Positions 1 to 12,426 of a stretch of DNA of 30,443 bases are shown one piece after another. The position numbers were made by a program, and so were the translations under genes. The notes under the pieces are model-generated. The model searched no databases and was not told the DNA's origin. It saw only the letters and a list, made by a program, of their open reading frames with translations. Within the stretch, counting starts at the first letter, position 1. The number at the start of each line of letters is the position of its first letter. The stretch comes from Basidiobolus ranarum (taxonomy: Eukaryota > Basidiobolomycota > Basidiobolomycetes > Basidiobolales). The stretch is from assembly GCA_040143965.1 (NCBI GenBank), contig JASJQH010006975.1, positions 1 through 30,443 on the forward strand. The letters run 5' to 3'.

Positions 1-288
1 CTAAGAGAGCCTCTCCATTTATGTCATTCTCTAATCATTATGATACATGTAAGTATGGATTCTCTTGTTGAAATGGGGAATGGTGTTCACATATAACGGT
101 CTACCTGCAAATATTTGTTTGTATTGACCAAGATTGTTATCGTGCAACCACTCTGCTACTTGACTTTCAGTCCAATGTGAAACCCTTTCACGCATCAAGG
201 GTTGAGTGAAAGAGACCAATGAAGGTGAGATACTAACAGGGAAATCTGTAGTTTTCAATAGTGCAGGTGAAAGGGTAGGCTCAAGCAT
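1..288 (-). CDS. SAM-domain protein, first exon only (runs off left edge)
   Basis: The ATG is at 288-286 and the first exon runs to 105, giving about 61 residues. A GT donor follows at 104-103 (GTAGAC). The window begins with the complement of a pyrimidine-rich acceptor (CTCTTAG), so the first intron appears to span 104 to 1 and the next exon lies outside. Residues about 37-61 form the start of a sterile alpha motif: a Trp followed by a helix (W-T-E-S-Q-V-A-E-W-L) and then LGQYKQIFA. SAM domains mediate protein-protein or RNA binding. In fungi they occur in MAPK-cascade proteins of the Ste11/Byr2 and Ste50 type and in other scaffolds. The part visible does not allow a choice. The gene is divergent from the Rab gene, with about 900 bp between the two start codons. 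Confidence 0.6.
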
Positions 289-1189
289 TCTGATCGTTTT
301 AGTTAAAGAGAGTGTTGTTTGAATGTCACGAAGTGAATCCTTTAATACCGATTAGTATATTTTCTACAAACTAGGTTAACTGGCGCGTGAATTAATGTGG
401 TATTCCCAAGTGTCAGTGAATAAGGAATCTATTCAACAACTTCGAATCGATCATCATAATATTGAATTGTCAGTGATATAAATATTTTCTACTCGTAGGA
501 ATTTGAGTAAGTTTGGCCAACCAATGCTATTGAAATGATGAGGCTTACTTGCCATGAGTAGTCAAAATGGCCACCTGATCGCTGCACTTTCTGATCACTT
601 TACTCAGATAATGATACCTTCAGAACAATCTAGGCGTGGTAAAGAAATTTCGTATCTCCCTTAAACTTTTCTGTGATCATTTTGGATATACACTTGTACC
701 AGTATTGTGATTGTGTTTAATGGTTTATCGATTATTTTCACATTGAGCTGAGTGAGCGTAGAACTAGTATCAAGGGTTATTTCTGCGCAAATGTTGCTAC
801 CCCAATAATGATAGTCAAGGTCCTGCAAGTAGATTCATACGTCATATTAATATGTACATCTGGTTCATAAAGAAGGGGTGCGTTGAAGAAATATGTAAAC
901 AAACAGAATGTTAACTATCACTAGCTCTTTTCTGTATACTTTTTATATGCGTATCCATATGCGTTTATATGCTCTTCACATCGCCATGCAATACTAATTT
1001 AAATTATCATGTGAATAGGTATAATCTATAAAACGCATGTATACTAGTTTTGAAACCAACCATAGTAAATGATGATTGGCTATATTCTCCTAAAGGAAAC
1101 CTTATTTCATTAGTCACGTCCTCCTCCAAGTAATTATCCTACTTCTTGTTCTTAAGTTTGAAGCAGACTTTGCACACATTATAAACGAA
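289..1189. other. Intergenic, divergent promoter region
   Basis: This stretch lies between two divergently read start codons (288 on minus, 1190 on plus), so it should hold both promoters. It is AT-rich with short ORFs only. I see no recognisable gene, repeat or RNA in it. Confidence 0.5.
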
Positions 1190-2141
<952 letters not shown>

Positions 2142-2589
2142 ATCCAAACTACATTTCCCACTTTCTTATATATACATGTGTATATATTTCTGAAATTCAC
2201 AACATACCCCTGTCTGTGTAATTCTTTTTATAAATTCTACTCACCAATGAACGTTTGTAATGACCTTTTTCTCATTAGCGAAAGGACAGTAAATACATCA
2301 GATATCAACCCGTGGCAATTCCATGGCCTCCATTACATTATTCTCTAGGTTGTGTTATATTGTCACCCTTTGACGTTGAATATATAAATATGCTGAAGAT
2401 CGTTATTATGAACGCTCGATTGGTCACTATCACACCTGCTACGATTATATTAGTGAATTGTATTCATGATTTTATTCTTCAGTATTTGATTTGGTTTGGA
2501 TAGCTCAAGATAGTTACACAGTAAAATAAACAACAGAGTAAGCAATCTTACAGAGAGATGTTTAATTCTTTTAAAAACAAGGATCTTTT
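2142..2589. other. Convergent 3' intergenic region
   Basis: This separates the 3' ends of the Rab gene (plus) and the WDR7-like gene (minus) and should contain both 3' UTRs. A TGTATATA element sits at 2179-2186 inside an alternating TA/TG tract about 40 bp after the Rab stop; such TA-rich tracts are common in fungal 3' end signals. Nothing else is supported. Confidence 0.45.
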
Positions 2590-5500
2590 TTAGATATCGA
2601 AACTTAACGTGACATCGCCAGCTTTTAGTTGAAGACATCGGTTAGATATCCATACAAGGTCGTATACAATATCCTCGAGATTCATGTCAGTGGGGAAAAC
2701 AACATTGAAAGACTTGGAAGGTTTATGAGAAGAAAGCATCGATCCAATACCATTTCCACCCGAGTTACCAGAGCCCAAGGTTTCTGCAAGCATGCTAAGG
2801 AAGCCTACACTTGGATGCCACAAAAAGATATATGATTCTTCACGGGAATAGGCGGCAATATACTTTCCATCATTGGAGATAGAAATCACCGTGACTGGTC
2901 GAGTAAATCCTTCCAAAACCTGCCAACGGGTGGCTGTCCGTAGATCGTATATTACTACAACCCCCTCATTGGTGCCCACCGCGAATTTTTGTGAATCTCC
3001 ATGAAAAGCCACAGATGGGTACGTTTTGACAATTTCGTGGAGACCAGCAGTCCCTTCTTTCAATAAAGCTTTTCTCATCTTAGGATCTCTAGGGTCTAAA
3101 GATTTGATAATAGCTTCTGTCAAACGCGGTATATAGTGTATCAAGATAGTGGGCTTCTTATTGACAGCGAGGGATATAAGTTTAAGATAAGAGTTTCTGT
3201 CTTTAGCCTCTTTCAGCTGAAGCAAGTCCGTTATCATCGTTGAAGTGAATAGTTTGGGGTTAGCAGTAGCGATACGTAGAATTGACACTTTGATCAATCG
3301 TGATGCAGTTGGGTTCGGGTTGTATAACAAAGTTAGCAAAGTACGAAGAACAGCTGAGCCATTTACATGAGGCTCCCAGGTAGAAAATCCTCTGGAGATT
3401 AATTCAATGGCTGCTAACCGATAAGAAATCCTTGTATCATCGTTGAGTAAAAGGGTAAGTGACAAGGCTACATTCTTGCGAACTCTGGATGGCAGCATAT
3501 CTGGCGATTCTGATCCAATCACCCCTAAAATAATGGCTGATCGTGCCATTTTTTGAATATTTGACTTCTCAGCAGAGATGGAAACGGGTAGTAGCGACTC
3601 CCAATGCTCCACAACAGATTTAACATCATGGCTTGACATACGATGCAGAACCGAAATGAACAGAGATCTGGCGGCTTGTTGTACATCAACTAGTGTATCC
3701 TGCCAGTATTTAGCAAGAAAAGACAGAGAGGGAGATGTATACTGATCTCCGACAAAATCAGGTAAGGCACTCCCAAATTGTGCGATCATGCTGCTAAGCT
3801 CCTCGCTACTGACTACAAATTCGGACATGACGTTAGGAATAAGCAGACTCCAAGCTCAAAATGACTATGATTACCTTTGTGTGGCAGTATAAGCTTTACT
3901 AGAGACATGAGTCCGAGCAGAAGCGATGATGTCAATGTAGACGAGATACAGAATTTTGACCTATCCGTAGACTCTTGAGGTGCTAAAATTGAAAGATTCC
4001 CGTTGGCCCTAAGATAAATTTCCAATTTCGTAAGTAGGTTGCTTCATGAATGACGAAAATGTTAACAACAACGAACCCCCTTAAACCATAGGCCATAGTT
4101 TTCCGAGAGGCGTTGGATTTGCGATCCAAAAGTTGATCAAATGTCTCATCGATTGAGGGAGTCAACAGTGAAGCGAAGACGGACTTGACAAATTCAATAT
4201 CGGCAGGGTAATCGGGTACATAATCATAGTTACCAGCCTGAGTTGCGTACGTTCTCATCGTGTCCGACCTAGTGTGGGCCGTGCCGCTTTGATTCAGGTT
4301 GGGTAAGGAGTAATAGTTATCGGAAATCAGCCGCTTGATGTTAATCGAGATGGTTGTAATTGCTGAAATGTCGTCCACTCCACAATATATAGGAGCAAGA
4401 GAAATGGTTTTTTTATTCAAATCAACGTCCCTGAAGCAATTCCGAGCAATCAGACTGGACTCGGATTCCTTGGAATCAACTGTCTCGCCAGAACTTCTTT
4501 TAGCGACAACAAAACGAGAAGCCTCTTTATCGTAGATCCATTCATAAGATTGGCCATCTTCGTAGCAGATGGAAACATAGTCCTCTCCATTCCTCCATTT
4601 GAACGATTTAATTTGATGCGGGTATCCTTCGAAAAAATGTAAACATGCGCCATCATGCAATGATATTACTGACACAGAGTTGTCCTTGGCTACAGTGAAA
4701 ATAGAATGCTGAAGAGTCCACCCTGATTCATTGGGCGGTTGGAGAATGCGTAAAATTTCTTGTGAATGACTACGGAAAGTATGAATGAGTTGAAAAGTAT
4801 GTAAATCCCAAAGGCACACCAAGCCATCGTGCCCACCCGAAATCAACCATGAAATTTCATTCTGCAATGCATCAATCCTAGGCGAGAATAGGCAAGAGAC
4901 CCTTCCCACATGTCCATGCAATTTATGAATATACTCCATGTTTACTGGATTCGGATCCGAGAATGCGTCGGAGAGCTTGACCAAATAAATTTCACCACTC
5001 TCGAAAGCACGAACAAAGTGATCGTATCCCACTATAATACCACATGTCACTTGATGGTTCTCCAGACCACTGGGCCACAGGCTAGAAAGAGCCATGTCTA
5101 TTTAAAAGAAATAAATCATTGTGTTCGGATGAATGTTATTCTACCAGATATTACCCATTTCAGGCAACTGAATCTCATTCTCTTCAAGCGAAATATCATC
5201 ATGGAGACTCCATGCGCAAAACCTTTGGCTGTGTGCCGCATTGAAGAGACCTAACATGGAAGTTTTTCGGTTCCCATGCAAAAGGCACATTTCTCCCTTC
5301 AGTCCCTCTTTAGGCACATAAGTACTAACCGGAGTTGCACTAGATGAAAAATATAAGTTTGAGTGAAAAAGAACATAAAAGCTAGGCTGAGCTAACCTCA
5401 CAGGCTGGGAATATGACTCTGTTGTTCTTATATGCGATAGCTTCACGGATATATCGAATTGCGTGGCTTTTCCAGACTAGTAGTTGAGAGTTTAAGAACA

Positions 5501-6785
5501 AACTAATACACATATATATGAAGGACGAAATAAAGTGTTGTTACTTCGGCCCATAGGATAAACCTTTCCGCAGTAAGAAATGACCCCTTACTCCACGAGC
5601 ATCCTTCTGGAGCAGCAACATAAGCTATCTCATGGAATTGATTCGTAGAGACCAACAACACCTTAAAATTTATGTAAGAAAGCTGTTTCTGCACAAAGAC
5701 AACAAAAATGGTAGACTTTACCTTGGCGATTCGACGAGAGATAGTTATAATCAAACGCTCATCGTATTCATTGGCTTCCATACAGATTATTCTCGATCCA
5801 ACGGAGTATGTGCAGACCAAGCGCATGTCTTCTGCATTTTTTAAAGCATTTGAGGTCGCCGACCAGAGCTCTATACAGCCATCAAACGTACTAACAGCAA
5901 AAGTATAGGTGTTCGGAGCTAAGACAAACCGATTTCATTAAGCAGTCAGTGGATTAAATATGTATATTTTTGTGTGTAAATGTATTACTTGATTCATAAA
6001 GCGGTATACAAGAAACCCAATTGCTGTGAGTCCAGCAACTCAAGATCTAGTAGATAGCATCCAAAAGATGTATTTAGTAAGCGTGTATGCAGTTTTAAAA
6101 CTATTACCAACACGTTCATAAACTTGCCTCCAAAGAAGATGCATCCAGAATGTATACCGTATTTGACCTTCCAGAGCATACAATGTATTGACACGAGCTC
6201 GAGAACTAGGAGTCACAACTGTAAGTATAAATCTAGCCTGCTTATTCAATTATGTTGTCAACCTTATCAGCTTTTGGAAATACAATCATATTATCCATTT
6301 TTCCATCAAAGTATTTACTGGTACATTGGAGACAGCGTCCATCTGTAAGACTCCATTTCATAAGCTCCCTAGGAAAATTTCTCGTTAATATCTGGCTCAA
6401 TAACTGTAACTAGTGACGAAAAATACTAAGGATAACTAACCCATCCTCTGACATACTAAGTAGAACCTGCTCGCGACCTTCTACATCATTCTCTATTTGC
6501 AAGAAATCCAAACTGGTCACTGGAGTTTTATGACCAATTAAATATGCTTTATATTTCAGCTAAAGTGTAATAGAATATGTTAGGAATCGATCTTATATAA
6601 ACTTCAATAAATAAACTTACAACAGGAGTAATGTGAGAATCTAAATACTGAAGAGAGTAAATCCAGATCCGGCCGTCTCGATGACCTGCAACTAGATTGT
6701 CTCCATCAGAAGCTATTACTTCGATGAAAGACTCAGGTATTTTGTTCCATTGTGCTAAATGCACTGATAATGCTGCAGAAGCCAT
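2590..6785 (-). CDS. WDR7/rabconnectin-3-beta-like WD40 protein
   Basis: Twelve exons close in phase: 6785-6621, 6559-6441, 6368-6263, 6205-6128, 6046-5989, 5918-5722, 5688-5545, 5476-5397, 5339-5155, 5097-4077, 4008-3875 and 3812-2590, about 1169 residues (human WDR7 has about 1490). N-terminal WD40 blades cover roughly residues 1-540, with clear blade ends such as GRIWIY and DGLVCLWDLHT. A region with helical, HEAT-like character follows at about 760-1030. The C-terminus (about 1030-1110) carries the strongest family match: FAVGTNEGVVVIYDLRTATR, then VLEGF, then SNDGKYIAAYSREES. WDR7 partners DMXL/Rav1 in the rabconnectin-3 (RAVE-like) complex that assembles and regulates the V-ATPase on endosomes and Golgi. 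Oddities: intron 4 (6127-6047) has a GC donor, and the intron at 5721-5689 is only 33 nt and has no in-frame stop, so a form with 11 extra residues is possible. The weakest junction is the 6263/6205 pair (GTTGAC donor). Confidence 0.85.
6047..6127 (-). other. GC-AG intron in the WDR7-like gene
   Basis: The reading frame of the WD blade ending in ILDASSLE stops at GAG followed by GCAAGT, the usual context of GC donors. The acceptor is CTACTAG. Joining these sites continues in phase into ILSCWTHSNWVSC, which fits the next conserved WDR7 stretch. No GT donor nearby keeps the frame and the homology. Confidence 0.75.
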
Positions 6786-8019
6786 AACTACAACAACGTT
6801 GAGTTGGGTCTTTAGAAAGTTCTAATATTGTTTCTGAATATGTCCGAAACTAGGCTTTAGGAAACGTTAATGTATTCTTGGAAAACTTCGTTTTAATTTA
6901 ACGTTATTCAAGGCTTAATTTGGAATGGAGATTTGAGAATTTATATCATTGCATTTCTCTGGATGCGATAAAATGATATTAGAATTCTAGTTTGTGGTCA
7001 AATTTATTCAGGCTAATGCACAAAATGCGAATCTTGACTGTACATTACAAGCATTAATTAAGTCAGTCACATCGAAATGAATCAAATATGTATATTATGT
7101 ACATCGTCATCAATGATCCTTAAGATAACCCACCGAAGTGTATTTCTACAAGAAATATTTTCTAAGCAAAGGATGAACAACTCAAAGCAGTCCTGACACA
7201 GTTGTGACTCGTCTATCTATAATTTCTAACCACATTCTAACTGTATTCTCCATAGCTTTAGAGCAAAATGAATTAAGTCAGTTCAGTATTTAAAGTTGGC
7301 GCGAAATCTATTCCTGAATCAAATGTATGCTCACACTAAGTCTTCAAAGCCAATGCGTAGAACAAGAAAGCATGTGCTAAGATTTCTAGTTTGGATACAG
7401 TTACAGACGATTCAAATATTTTGGTTATTTCTAGACTACATTGTCCATGTTTATACTAGAACAGAGCGGGCGTTATTGTTACGCGAATATCCGAGACCTT
7501 TTCGTTACTCAGCAGAGTCTTAGATGAGTTCGCTAGCAAACATTCTATATGCATTTGCGAAACTAAAAGATTACTCAGGGTTAGATAACAAAGCGTCAGA
7601 ATCATTTTTCACAAACTAGAAATGTGACTGTTTTTAACCGTAGCATAAAAATATCGTGTCTGTCTGTTCTACTACGCGGTGAGAAAATCAATAGTAGAGA
7701 GATCTGATAAGTTATCAACTCAATCAAAAATGCTTTTCAAGACCGCTCGCAATCATGTAGACATAGAGCTTCCTTGGCTTCTACCTACAATTGCATATAT
7801 GTTCTAGAATATTCTGAGATGGATTAAATTTAAGTATTATATCATATTATTAAATCGAATGAGATTCATCAAACTTTTCTCAACATGCTTATTCATCATT
7901 TTCTTTTTTTCTTGCAGAGTGTAAGCCTATTGTTTATATACAATCACTTCACCCTACTGACAGTATCGTGGCTTTAACTTCGACGTTTTTCACATACGAT
8001 ATATTTTTGCTCAAACATT
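6786..8019. other. Long divergent intergenic region (1.2 kb)
   Basis: This lies between the start codons of the WDR7-like gene (minus) and GPN1 (plus). It contains an E2F/MBF-like box at 7296-7306. A hydrophobic small ORF starts at an ATG near 7323 and ends near 7523 (about 66 codons), but it has no recognisable family or supporting signal. The last 100 bp before GPN1 are T-rich, as is common upstream of fungal starts. Confidence 0.45.
7296..7306 (+). promoter_or_regulatory. E2F/MBF-like box
   Basis: The plus strand reads TTGGCGCGAAA; the minus strand reads TTTCGCGCCAA, which contains the exact E2F core TTTCGCGC. E2F or MBF (Mbp1/Res-type) factors drive G1/S genes in fungi. It lies about 510 bp from the WDR7-like start and 715 bp from the GPN1 start, further than usual for a fungal promoter. 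Assignment is by sequence match only. Confidence 0.3.
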
Positions 8020-9231
8020 ATGGCTGAAACCCCAAGTCAAGAACAAAAGACACCAACCGTTGTGTTGTGTATCGGTATGGCCGGATCCGGGAAAACTACC
8101 TTTATGCAGGTGTGAATCAAATACCATCTTGAAATTGGAAACCTTCATTTTAGACATCAGCATTTAATCCTAATCACCCACTTTTTTTGACAATAATAAT
8201 AGAGAGTCAATGCTCACTTACATTCTGAAAAGAAAGTGCCTTACGTTATCAATCTTGATCCTGCTGTTGGTAACTTGCCTTTTACTGCTAACATAGACAT
8301 TCGCGAAACAGTAAACTACAAGGAAGTCATGAAACAGTAAGGATTCGCTGAGATAATTTGTTTATTATAACTAAACGAATACAATTGACCATTCTCTTAC
8401 TTTTAGATACAACCTTGGCCCTAATGGTGGAATTCTAACTGCTTTGAATTTATTCACCACTAAATTTGACCAAGTCCTGAGCTTTGTAGAGAAGCGAGCC
8501 ACGTCTACTGAGTACGTTGAACTTTATTATTCGCTTGCAAAAGTTCTCTTAGTAACCTGATTCAATTATTAGTTACGTGATCGTTGATACCCCAGGTCAA
8601 ATTGAAATCTTCACCTGGTCTGCTTCTGGTGCTATCATTACTGATACCTTAGCTGCTAGTTATCCTGCAGTTGTTGCCTATATTATCGATACACCTAGAA
8701 CTACTAGTCCAGCCACATTCATGTCAAATATGCTTTATGCTTGCAGGTACCATTTTTAAGTTAAATTTGCAGCAATCGTATTCACTTCTAACGCATATTT
8801 GTACTAGTATCTTATACAAGACCAAGCTTCCATTTATTCTTGTATTCAATAAGACAGATGTTGTATCTCACGAATTTGCTGTTCAATGGATGACCGACTT
8901 TGAAGTATTTCAGCAAGCCTTGGCAAAAGATTCCAGCTATATGTCTTCTTTGATGAACTCTATGAGTCTTATGTTGGACGAATTTTATCAGCATTTGCGT
9001 GTTGTGGGTGTATCAGCTGTAACAGGAGCTGGAATGGACGACTTCTTCAAAGCTGTTGATGAGGCCAAGGTGGAATATGAGCAAGAGTATAAGCCAGAAA
9101 TCGAGAGATTGATCAAAGAGAAACAAGCCAAAGAAGAAGCTCGCAAACAAGAGCAACTCAATAAGTTGATGACAGATATGAAAGTTTCGAAGGGCAAGGA
9201 AATTGACATCTCAACACAAGAACAGCAATAA
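8020..9231 (+). CDS. GPN1: GPN-loop GTPase 1 (XAB1/Npa3)
   Basis: Exons are 8020-8109, 8203-8336, 8407-8511, 8573-8746 and 8808-9231, joining in phase to 308 residues. The P-loop GMAGSGKT is at about 19-26, VINLDPAV follows, and the diagnostic LGPNGG (the Gly-Pro-Asn loop) is at about 78-83. DTPGQIE, NKTD for guanine and GVSAVTGAG come next, ending in a Lys/Glu/Gln-rich helical tail. Identity to animal GPN1 is visible throughout (for example FTWSASG and [19 protein letters not shown]). GPN1/Npa3 is an essential cytoplasmic GTPase that assembles RNA polymerase II and helps bring it into the nucleus, acting with GPN3. The yeast and human proteins have longer tails (about 375 residues); here the protein stops soon after the coiled tail. 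It sits head-to-tail with SUV3. Confidence 0.96.
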
Positions 9232-9586
9232 CTCATATTTATTAAGTTTCATTTACAGTTAGATGATAAATAAACGAGGATTATGTAAATAAATGAATAG
9301 AGCAGCTTTATCTTTGTCACATTATACGAAGAAAACGTCTTGTTGATGCGAATATAACTTCCGTACAACCGAATGATTTGACATATTTATCACTCTGAGC
9401 AATTTTTTAACTAGGCTAGCCCGCAGTAGAGAAAAAAAAAGTTGATGATTGGTAGTTCATTGACAGTCAAAATTGATTGTCCAAGATCGGTCTGAATATT
9501 TGGATGAGCTATTAAAGGCCGTGAAGAATTTTATTTTTCAGGAACCTCAAGCTGAGAGCAACATTACGCTTTCTGTTACGGTGCTC
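9232..9586. other. Short intergenic region
   Basis: This holds the 3' UTR of GPN1, with a TGTAAATAAA element at 9284-9293, and the 5' leader of SUV3, with an A-rich run near 9431-9440. The SUV3 frame is open from 9473, but no ATG precedes 9587 in that frame. Confidence 0.5.
9284..9293 (+). terminator. Poly(A) signal of GPN1
   Basis: TGTAAATAAA lies about 53 bp past the GPN1 stop. It contains AATAAA (9288-9293) overlapping an upstream TGTA. The same ten bases recur after two other genes in this window. Confidence 0.5.
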
Positions 9587-11794
9587 ATGTTATCGTTAAG
9601 TAGACTCCGTTCTAACGGCTTCTTGGGTACTTGGTCGACTCTAAGCCGTCATGTCACCTCTAAGCCTAACTTGCTTCTAAGAAATCAATTTCACCAAAAC
9701 TCACGACTCCTCGAGGAGGGTAACATTGCTCGCACAGTATTCAAGCAGCCAGCCACTGGTAAAATTCCCCCCAAAGTGAGAACTGAATATCGTTCTCCAA
9801 ATAATGCGAACCCTCCTAACTCAGGTGCTGCTTCCAAGGGCGCTGCTGACGATGTGCCTATCCCTCCCAATAAGATTCAATACAAAGGAAAGGTTACTCA
9901 GCCTATTGCTATGCAGATTCTCAGAGCCCGACTTGCTCATCTACAATCGGATCCGAAGTTTATCAAGCACTGTGAAGACCTTGGAATCTCTGCTGAGGTA
10001 TTCAAACAGAACAGCATATTTTTCGCTCAAGCTGTATTACGTGGTCAAATCCCACGATGCACTGCTCAAGACCTTCTCCCCATTATATCTGAGGAAGGTC
10101 AGGAGTCTGTGGATCGCTATTTATCTTCTGCTTTCTTCACATATATAGAGGAGAATATATCTGAGGAGGATCTGGAAACTCTCAATTCGCTTCGTGAAAT
10201 TACCGATTTGAGATATCCTGGAGAATGGTATCCTGCTGCTAGATCGATGCAGCGTAAGATTATTCTCCATGTGGGTCCTACCAATTCTGGGAAGACTTAC
10301 AATGCTTTGAAATGCTTGGAAGAATCTGAAAGCGGTGTATATTGTGGCCCACTTCGTCTTTTGGCTCTGGAGATTTTCGAACGGATGAACAAAAAAGGGA
10401 AGTTGTGCAACTTGGTAACCGGTGAGGAACAGCGTATCGTCGGCGAAGAAGCACCACTTGTAAGCTCCACTGTGGAAATGGTCAATCTGAAGAAGCGGGT
10501 TAAGGTTGCTGTAGTGGATGAGATTCAAATGATTGCTGATAAAGATCGTGGATGGGCCTGGACTCAGGCTGTGCTGGGCTTGCAGGCGGAAGAGATTCAT
10601 TTATGCGGTGAACCTTCAATTGTCCCATTAGTCTCTGAAATCTGTCGGAATATGAATGAAGAGGTGGAAGTTAGGAAATATGACCGTCTTAGCTCTCTTA
10701 AAATTCTTTCCCATTCTCTAAACTCTTCCTTCCGAAATGTTCGCAAAGGAGATTGTGTCGTCACCTTTTCTAGAAAGAATATCTTTGCCGTCAAGAAAGC
10801 CATTGAGCAAGAAACCAAGCTCAAGTGTGCCGTTATTTATGGTAGTTTACCTCCGGAAACCCGCTCGGAGCAAGCTAAGCTCTTCAATGATGCCAACAGT
10901 GAATATGATGTTCTTGTTGCTAGTGATGCCATTGGTATGGGTCTGAATCTCAATATCCGCCGAGTGGTGTTTGAAACATTGCTTAAATTCAATGGTATTG
11001 CCATGAGACCAGTCAGTTTGTCTCAAATCAAGCAAATTGCTGGACGTGCTGGTCGATTCGGCACGGCGTATGATGTGGGTGAGGTTACCACCTTGGATCA
11101 TTTTGATCTCAAGATTCTGCATCGTGCAATGAAAACCTCCATCCCCACCGTTCAGCATGCTGGTCTGCAAGCCAACGTGAACGTTGTAGAGATGTTTGCT
11201 TATCAGTTCCCCAATGACTCGTTTTCTGCTCTTTTAAGCAAATTCGAGGATCTCGCAAAGGTTGATGGTCGCTATTTCCTGTGCAACTTCCACAACCAGA
11301 AGCGTATTGCCGATTTGATCGATGAGCTATCTATGTCTATTCAAGAGCGCTACCAATTCGTGACGGCTCCTGCAAATATCAAAGATCCTGTCGTTTCAAA
11401 GAGTCTACTGCAGTTTGCCTCTGACTTCAGTGAAGGTGCGATTAGTCCTTTAGATTTGCACATAAAACTTCCCTCCAAAGCCCCCAAAAGTATGGCCGAG
11501 CTCAAGAATTTGGAATCCTACCATCGTGTAATCCTACTCTACATGTGGCTGGGCTATCGCTTCCCCGATATCTTTAATTCCGGCGACTCAGCACGTGAAC
11601 TCAAGCTTACATGTGAAGGTCTGATCAACGAGAGCTTAAGAAACATGCATTTCGCCCGCAAAGCTCCAGCACGGAAGATGGAGACCGACATTGTAGGGTT
11701 CAATTCTGAAGCTTTCCCCACCAAAGATTTAGTATTTGACCGTTCCAAGGATCCGAACCTTATCCCGGTTAATCCGGTTGACCAAGTGAAATAG
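9587..11794 (+). CDS. SUV3: Mitochondrial ATP-dependent RNA helicase SUV3
   Basis: Single exon, 735 residues (yeast 737, human 786). I start at the first in-frame ATG (9587) because what follows (LSLSRLRSNG, then Arg/Ser-rich residues without acidic ones) is a typical mitochondrial presequence. Motifs in order: Walker A GPTNSGKT at about 230-237, DEIQMI (the Suv3 form of the DEAD box) at 311-316, then GSLPPETR, SDAIGMGLNL, and QIAGRAGRFG at 483-492. The C-terminus holds the Suv3-specific helical domain with LYMWLGYRFPDIF. SUV3 unwinds RNA in the matrix and, with an exoribonuclease, forms the mitochondrial degradosome that removes introns, processing by-products and antisense RNA. Overlapping reading frames within it are shadows. 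All helicase motifs look intact. Confidence 0.96.
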   Translation: MLSLSRLRSNGFLGTWSTLSRHVTSKPNLLLRNQFHQNSRLLEEGNIARTVFKQPATGKIPPKVRTEYRSPNNANPPNSGAASKGAADDVPIPPNKIQYKGKVTQPIAMQILRARLAHLQSDPKFIKHCEDLGISAEVFKQNSIFFAQAVLRGQIPRCTAQDLLPIISEEGQESVDRYLSSAFFTYIEENISEEDLETLNSLREITDLRYPGEWYPAARSMQRKIILHVGPTNSGKTYNALKCLEESESGVYCGPLRLLALEIFERMNKKGKLCNLVTGEEQRIVGEEAPLVSSTVEMVNLKKRVKVAVVDEIQMIADKDRGWAWTQAVLGLQAEEIHLCGEPSIVPLVSEICRNMNEEVEVRKYDRLSSLKILSHSLNSSFRNVRKGDCVVTFSRKNIFAVKKAIEQETKLKCAVIYGSLPPETRSEQAKLFNDANSEYDVLVASDAIGMGLNLNIRRVVFETLLKFNGIAMRPVSLSQIKQIAGRAGRFGTAYDVGEVTTLDHFDLKILHRAMKTSIPTVQHAGLQANVNVVEMFAYQFPNDSFSALLSKFEDLAKVDGRYFLCNFHNQKRIADLIDELSMSIQERYQFVTAPANIKDPVVSKSLLQFASDFSEGAISPLDLHIKLPSKAPKSMAELKNLESYHRVILLYMWLGYRFPDIFNSGDSARELKLTCEGLINESLRNMHFARKAPARKMETDIVGFNSEAFPTKDLVFDRSKDPNLIPVNPVDQVK

Positions 11795-12426
11795 ACGATA
11801 TAGACCTTAAGATTTTGAGGATTCTTTAAAGTAGCCCTTTAGACTCATTTACCTAATTCCACAACACACTCTATACATTCTATTCAACTTGGCTTTGATT
11901 GTATCATACAGCTTCACTTTTTTAATTATAAAACCGTCTTTACACTATGAAGCTGATGCTTCCCCCTATTATTGTTGCATGGTGTTTGTAGATCGTTTGT
12001 CTTCGAAATATACTTCTATGACCTGGCCATATTCGTTGTAACCTAATTAGGGAGCGAAGGTAGAATTTAGAAATTGAAAATGAAGGTTAATTCTAGAGTG
12101 GGGGCAATGCCTAGATATGTTTCCCGATATGGTCGAAGAAATGTGTTAAATGACATAAGAAAATTTGCCTGCACAAAGTTCAAATCGATGATCTATTACC
12201 CCAGTGTACCACATGATGATCAAATATTACACGTCTACATATATATGACAGTTACTCATAATAGTTGTCTCCATATAGACTGTGCACTTTCTATGTAGAA
12301 GACAAAACCTTTTCAGATACAGTGCCGACATTCTGAATATTTCCTGACAGACTTTACCGAATTTTGCTTGTTATTTTATAAATCAGTCCTTTAATAGAAT
12401 AGGGCTACAATAGAGAGCCACACGGA
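11795..12426. other. Intergenic region between SUV3 and the TOK channel
   Basis: About 630 bp: SUV3 3' UTR with T- and A-rich stretches near 11920-11940, then the channel promoter. A 74-codon frame at 12074-12298 has no recognisable features. No RNA gene is seen. Confidence 0.45.

Noticed and set aside
7323-7523. 66-codon hydrophobic frame in the WDR7-GPN1 gap
   Set aside because: One hydrophobic stretch and many Arg, but no homology, no splice partners and no poly(A) signal I can assign; kept only as a remark.
9473-9586. Longer N-terminus for SUV3 from an upstream non-ATG codon
   Set aside because: There is no ATG before 9587 in frame, and the peptide from 9587 starts as a good mitochondrial presequence while the upstream part is acidic.
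12074-12298. 74-codon frame between SUV3 and the channel
   Set aside because: Composition is unlike a conserved protein, with no domain, no clear splice context and overlap with the probable channel promoter.
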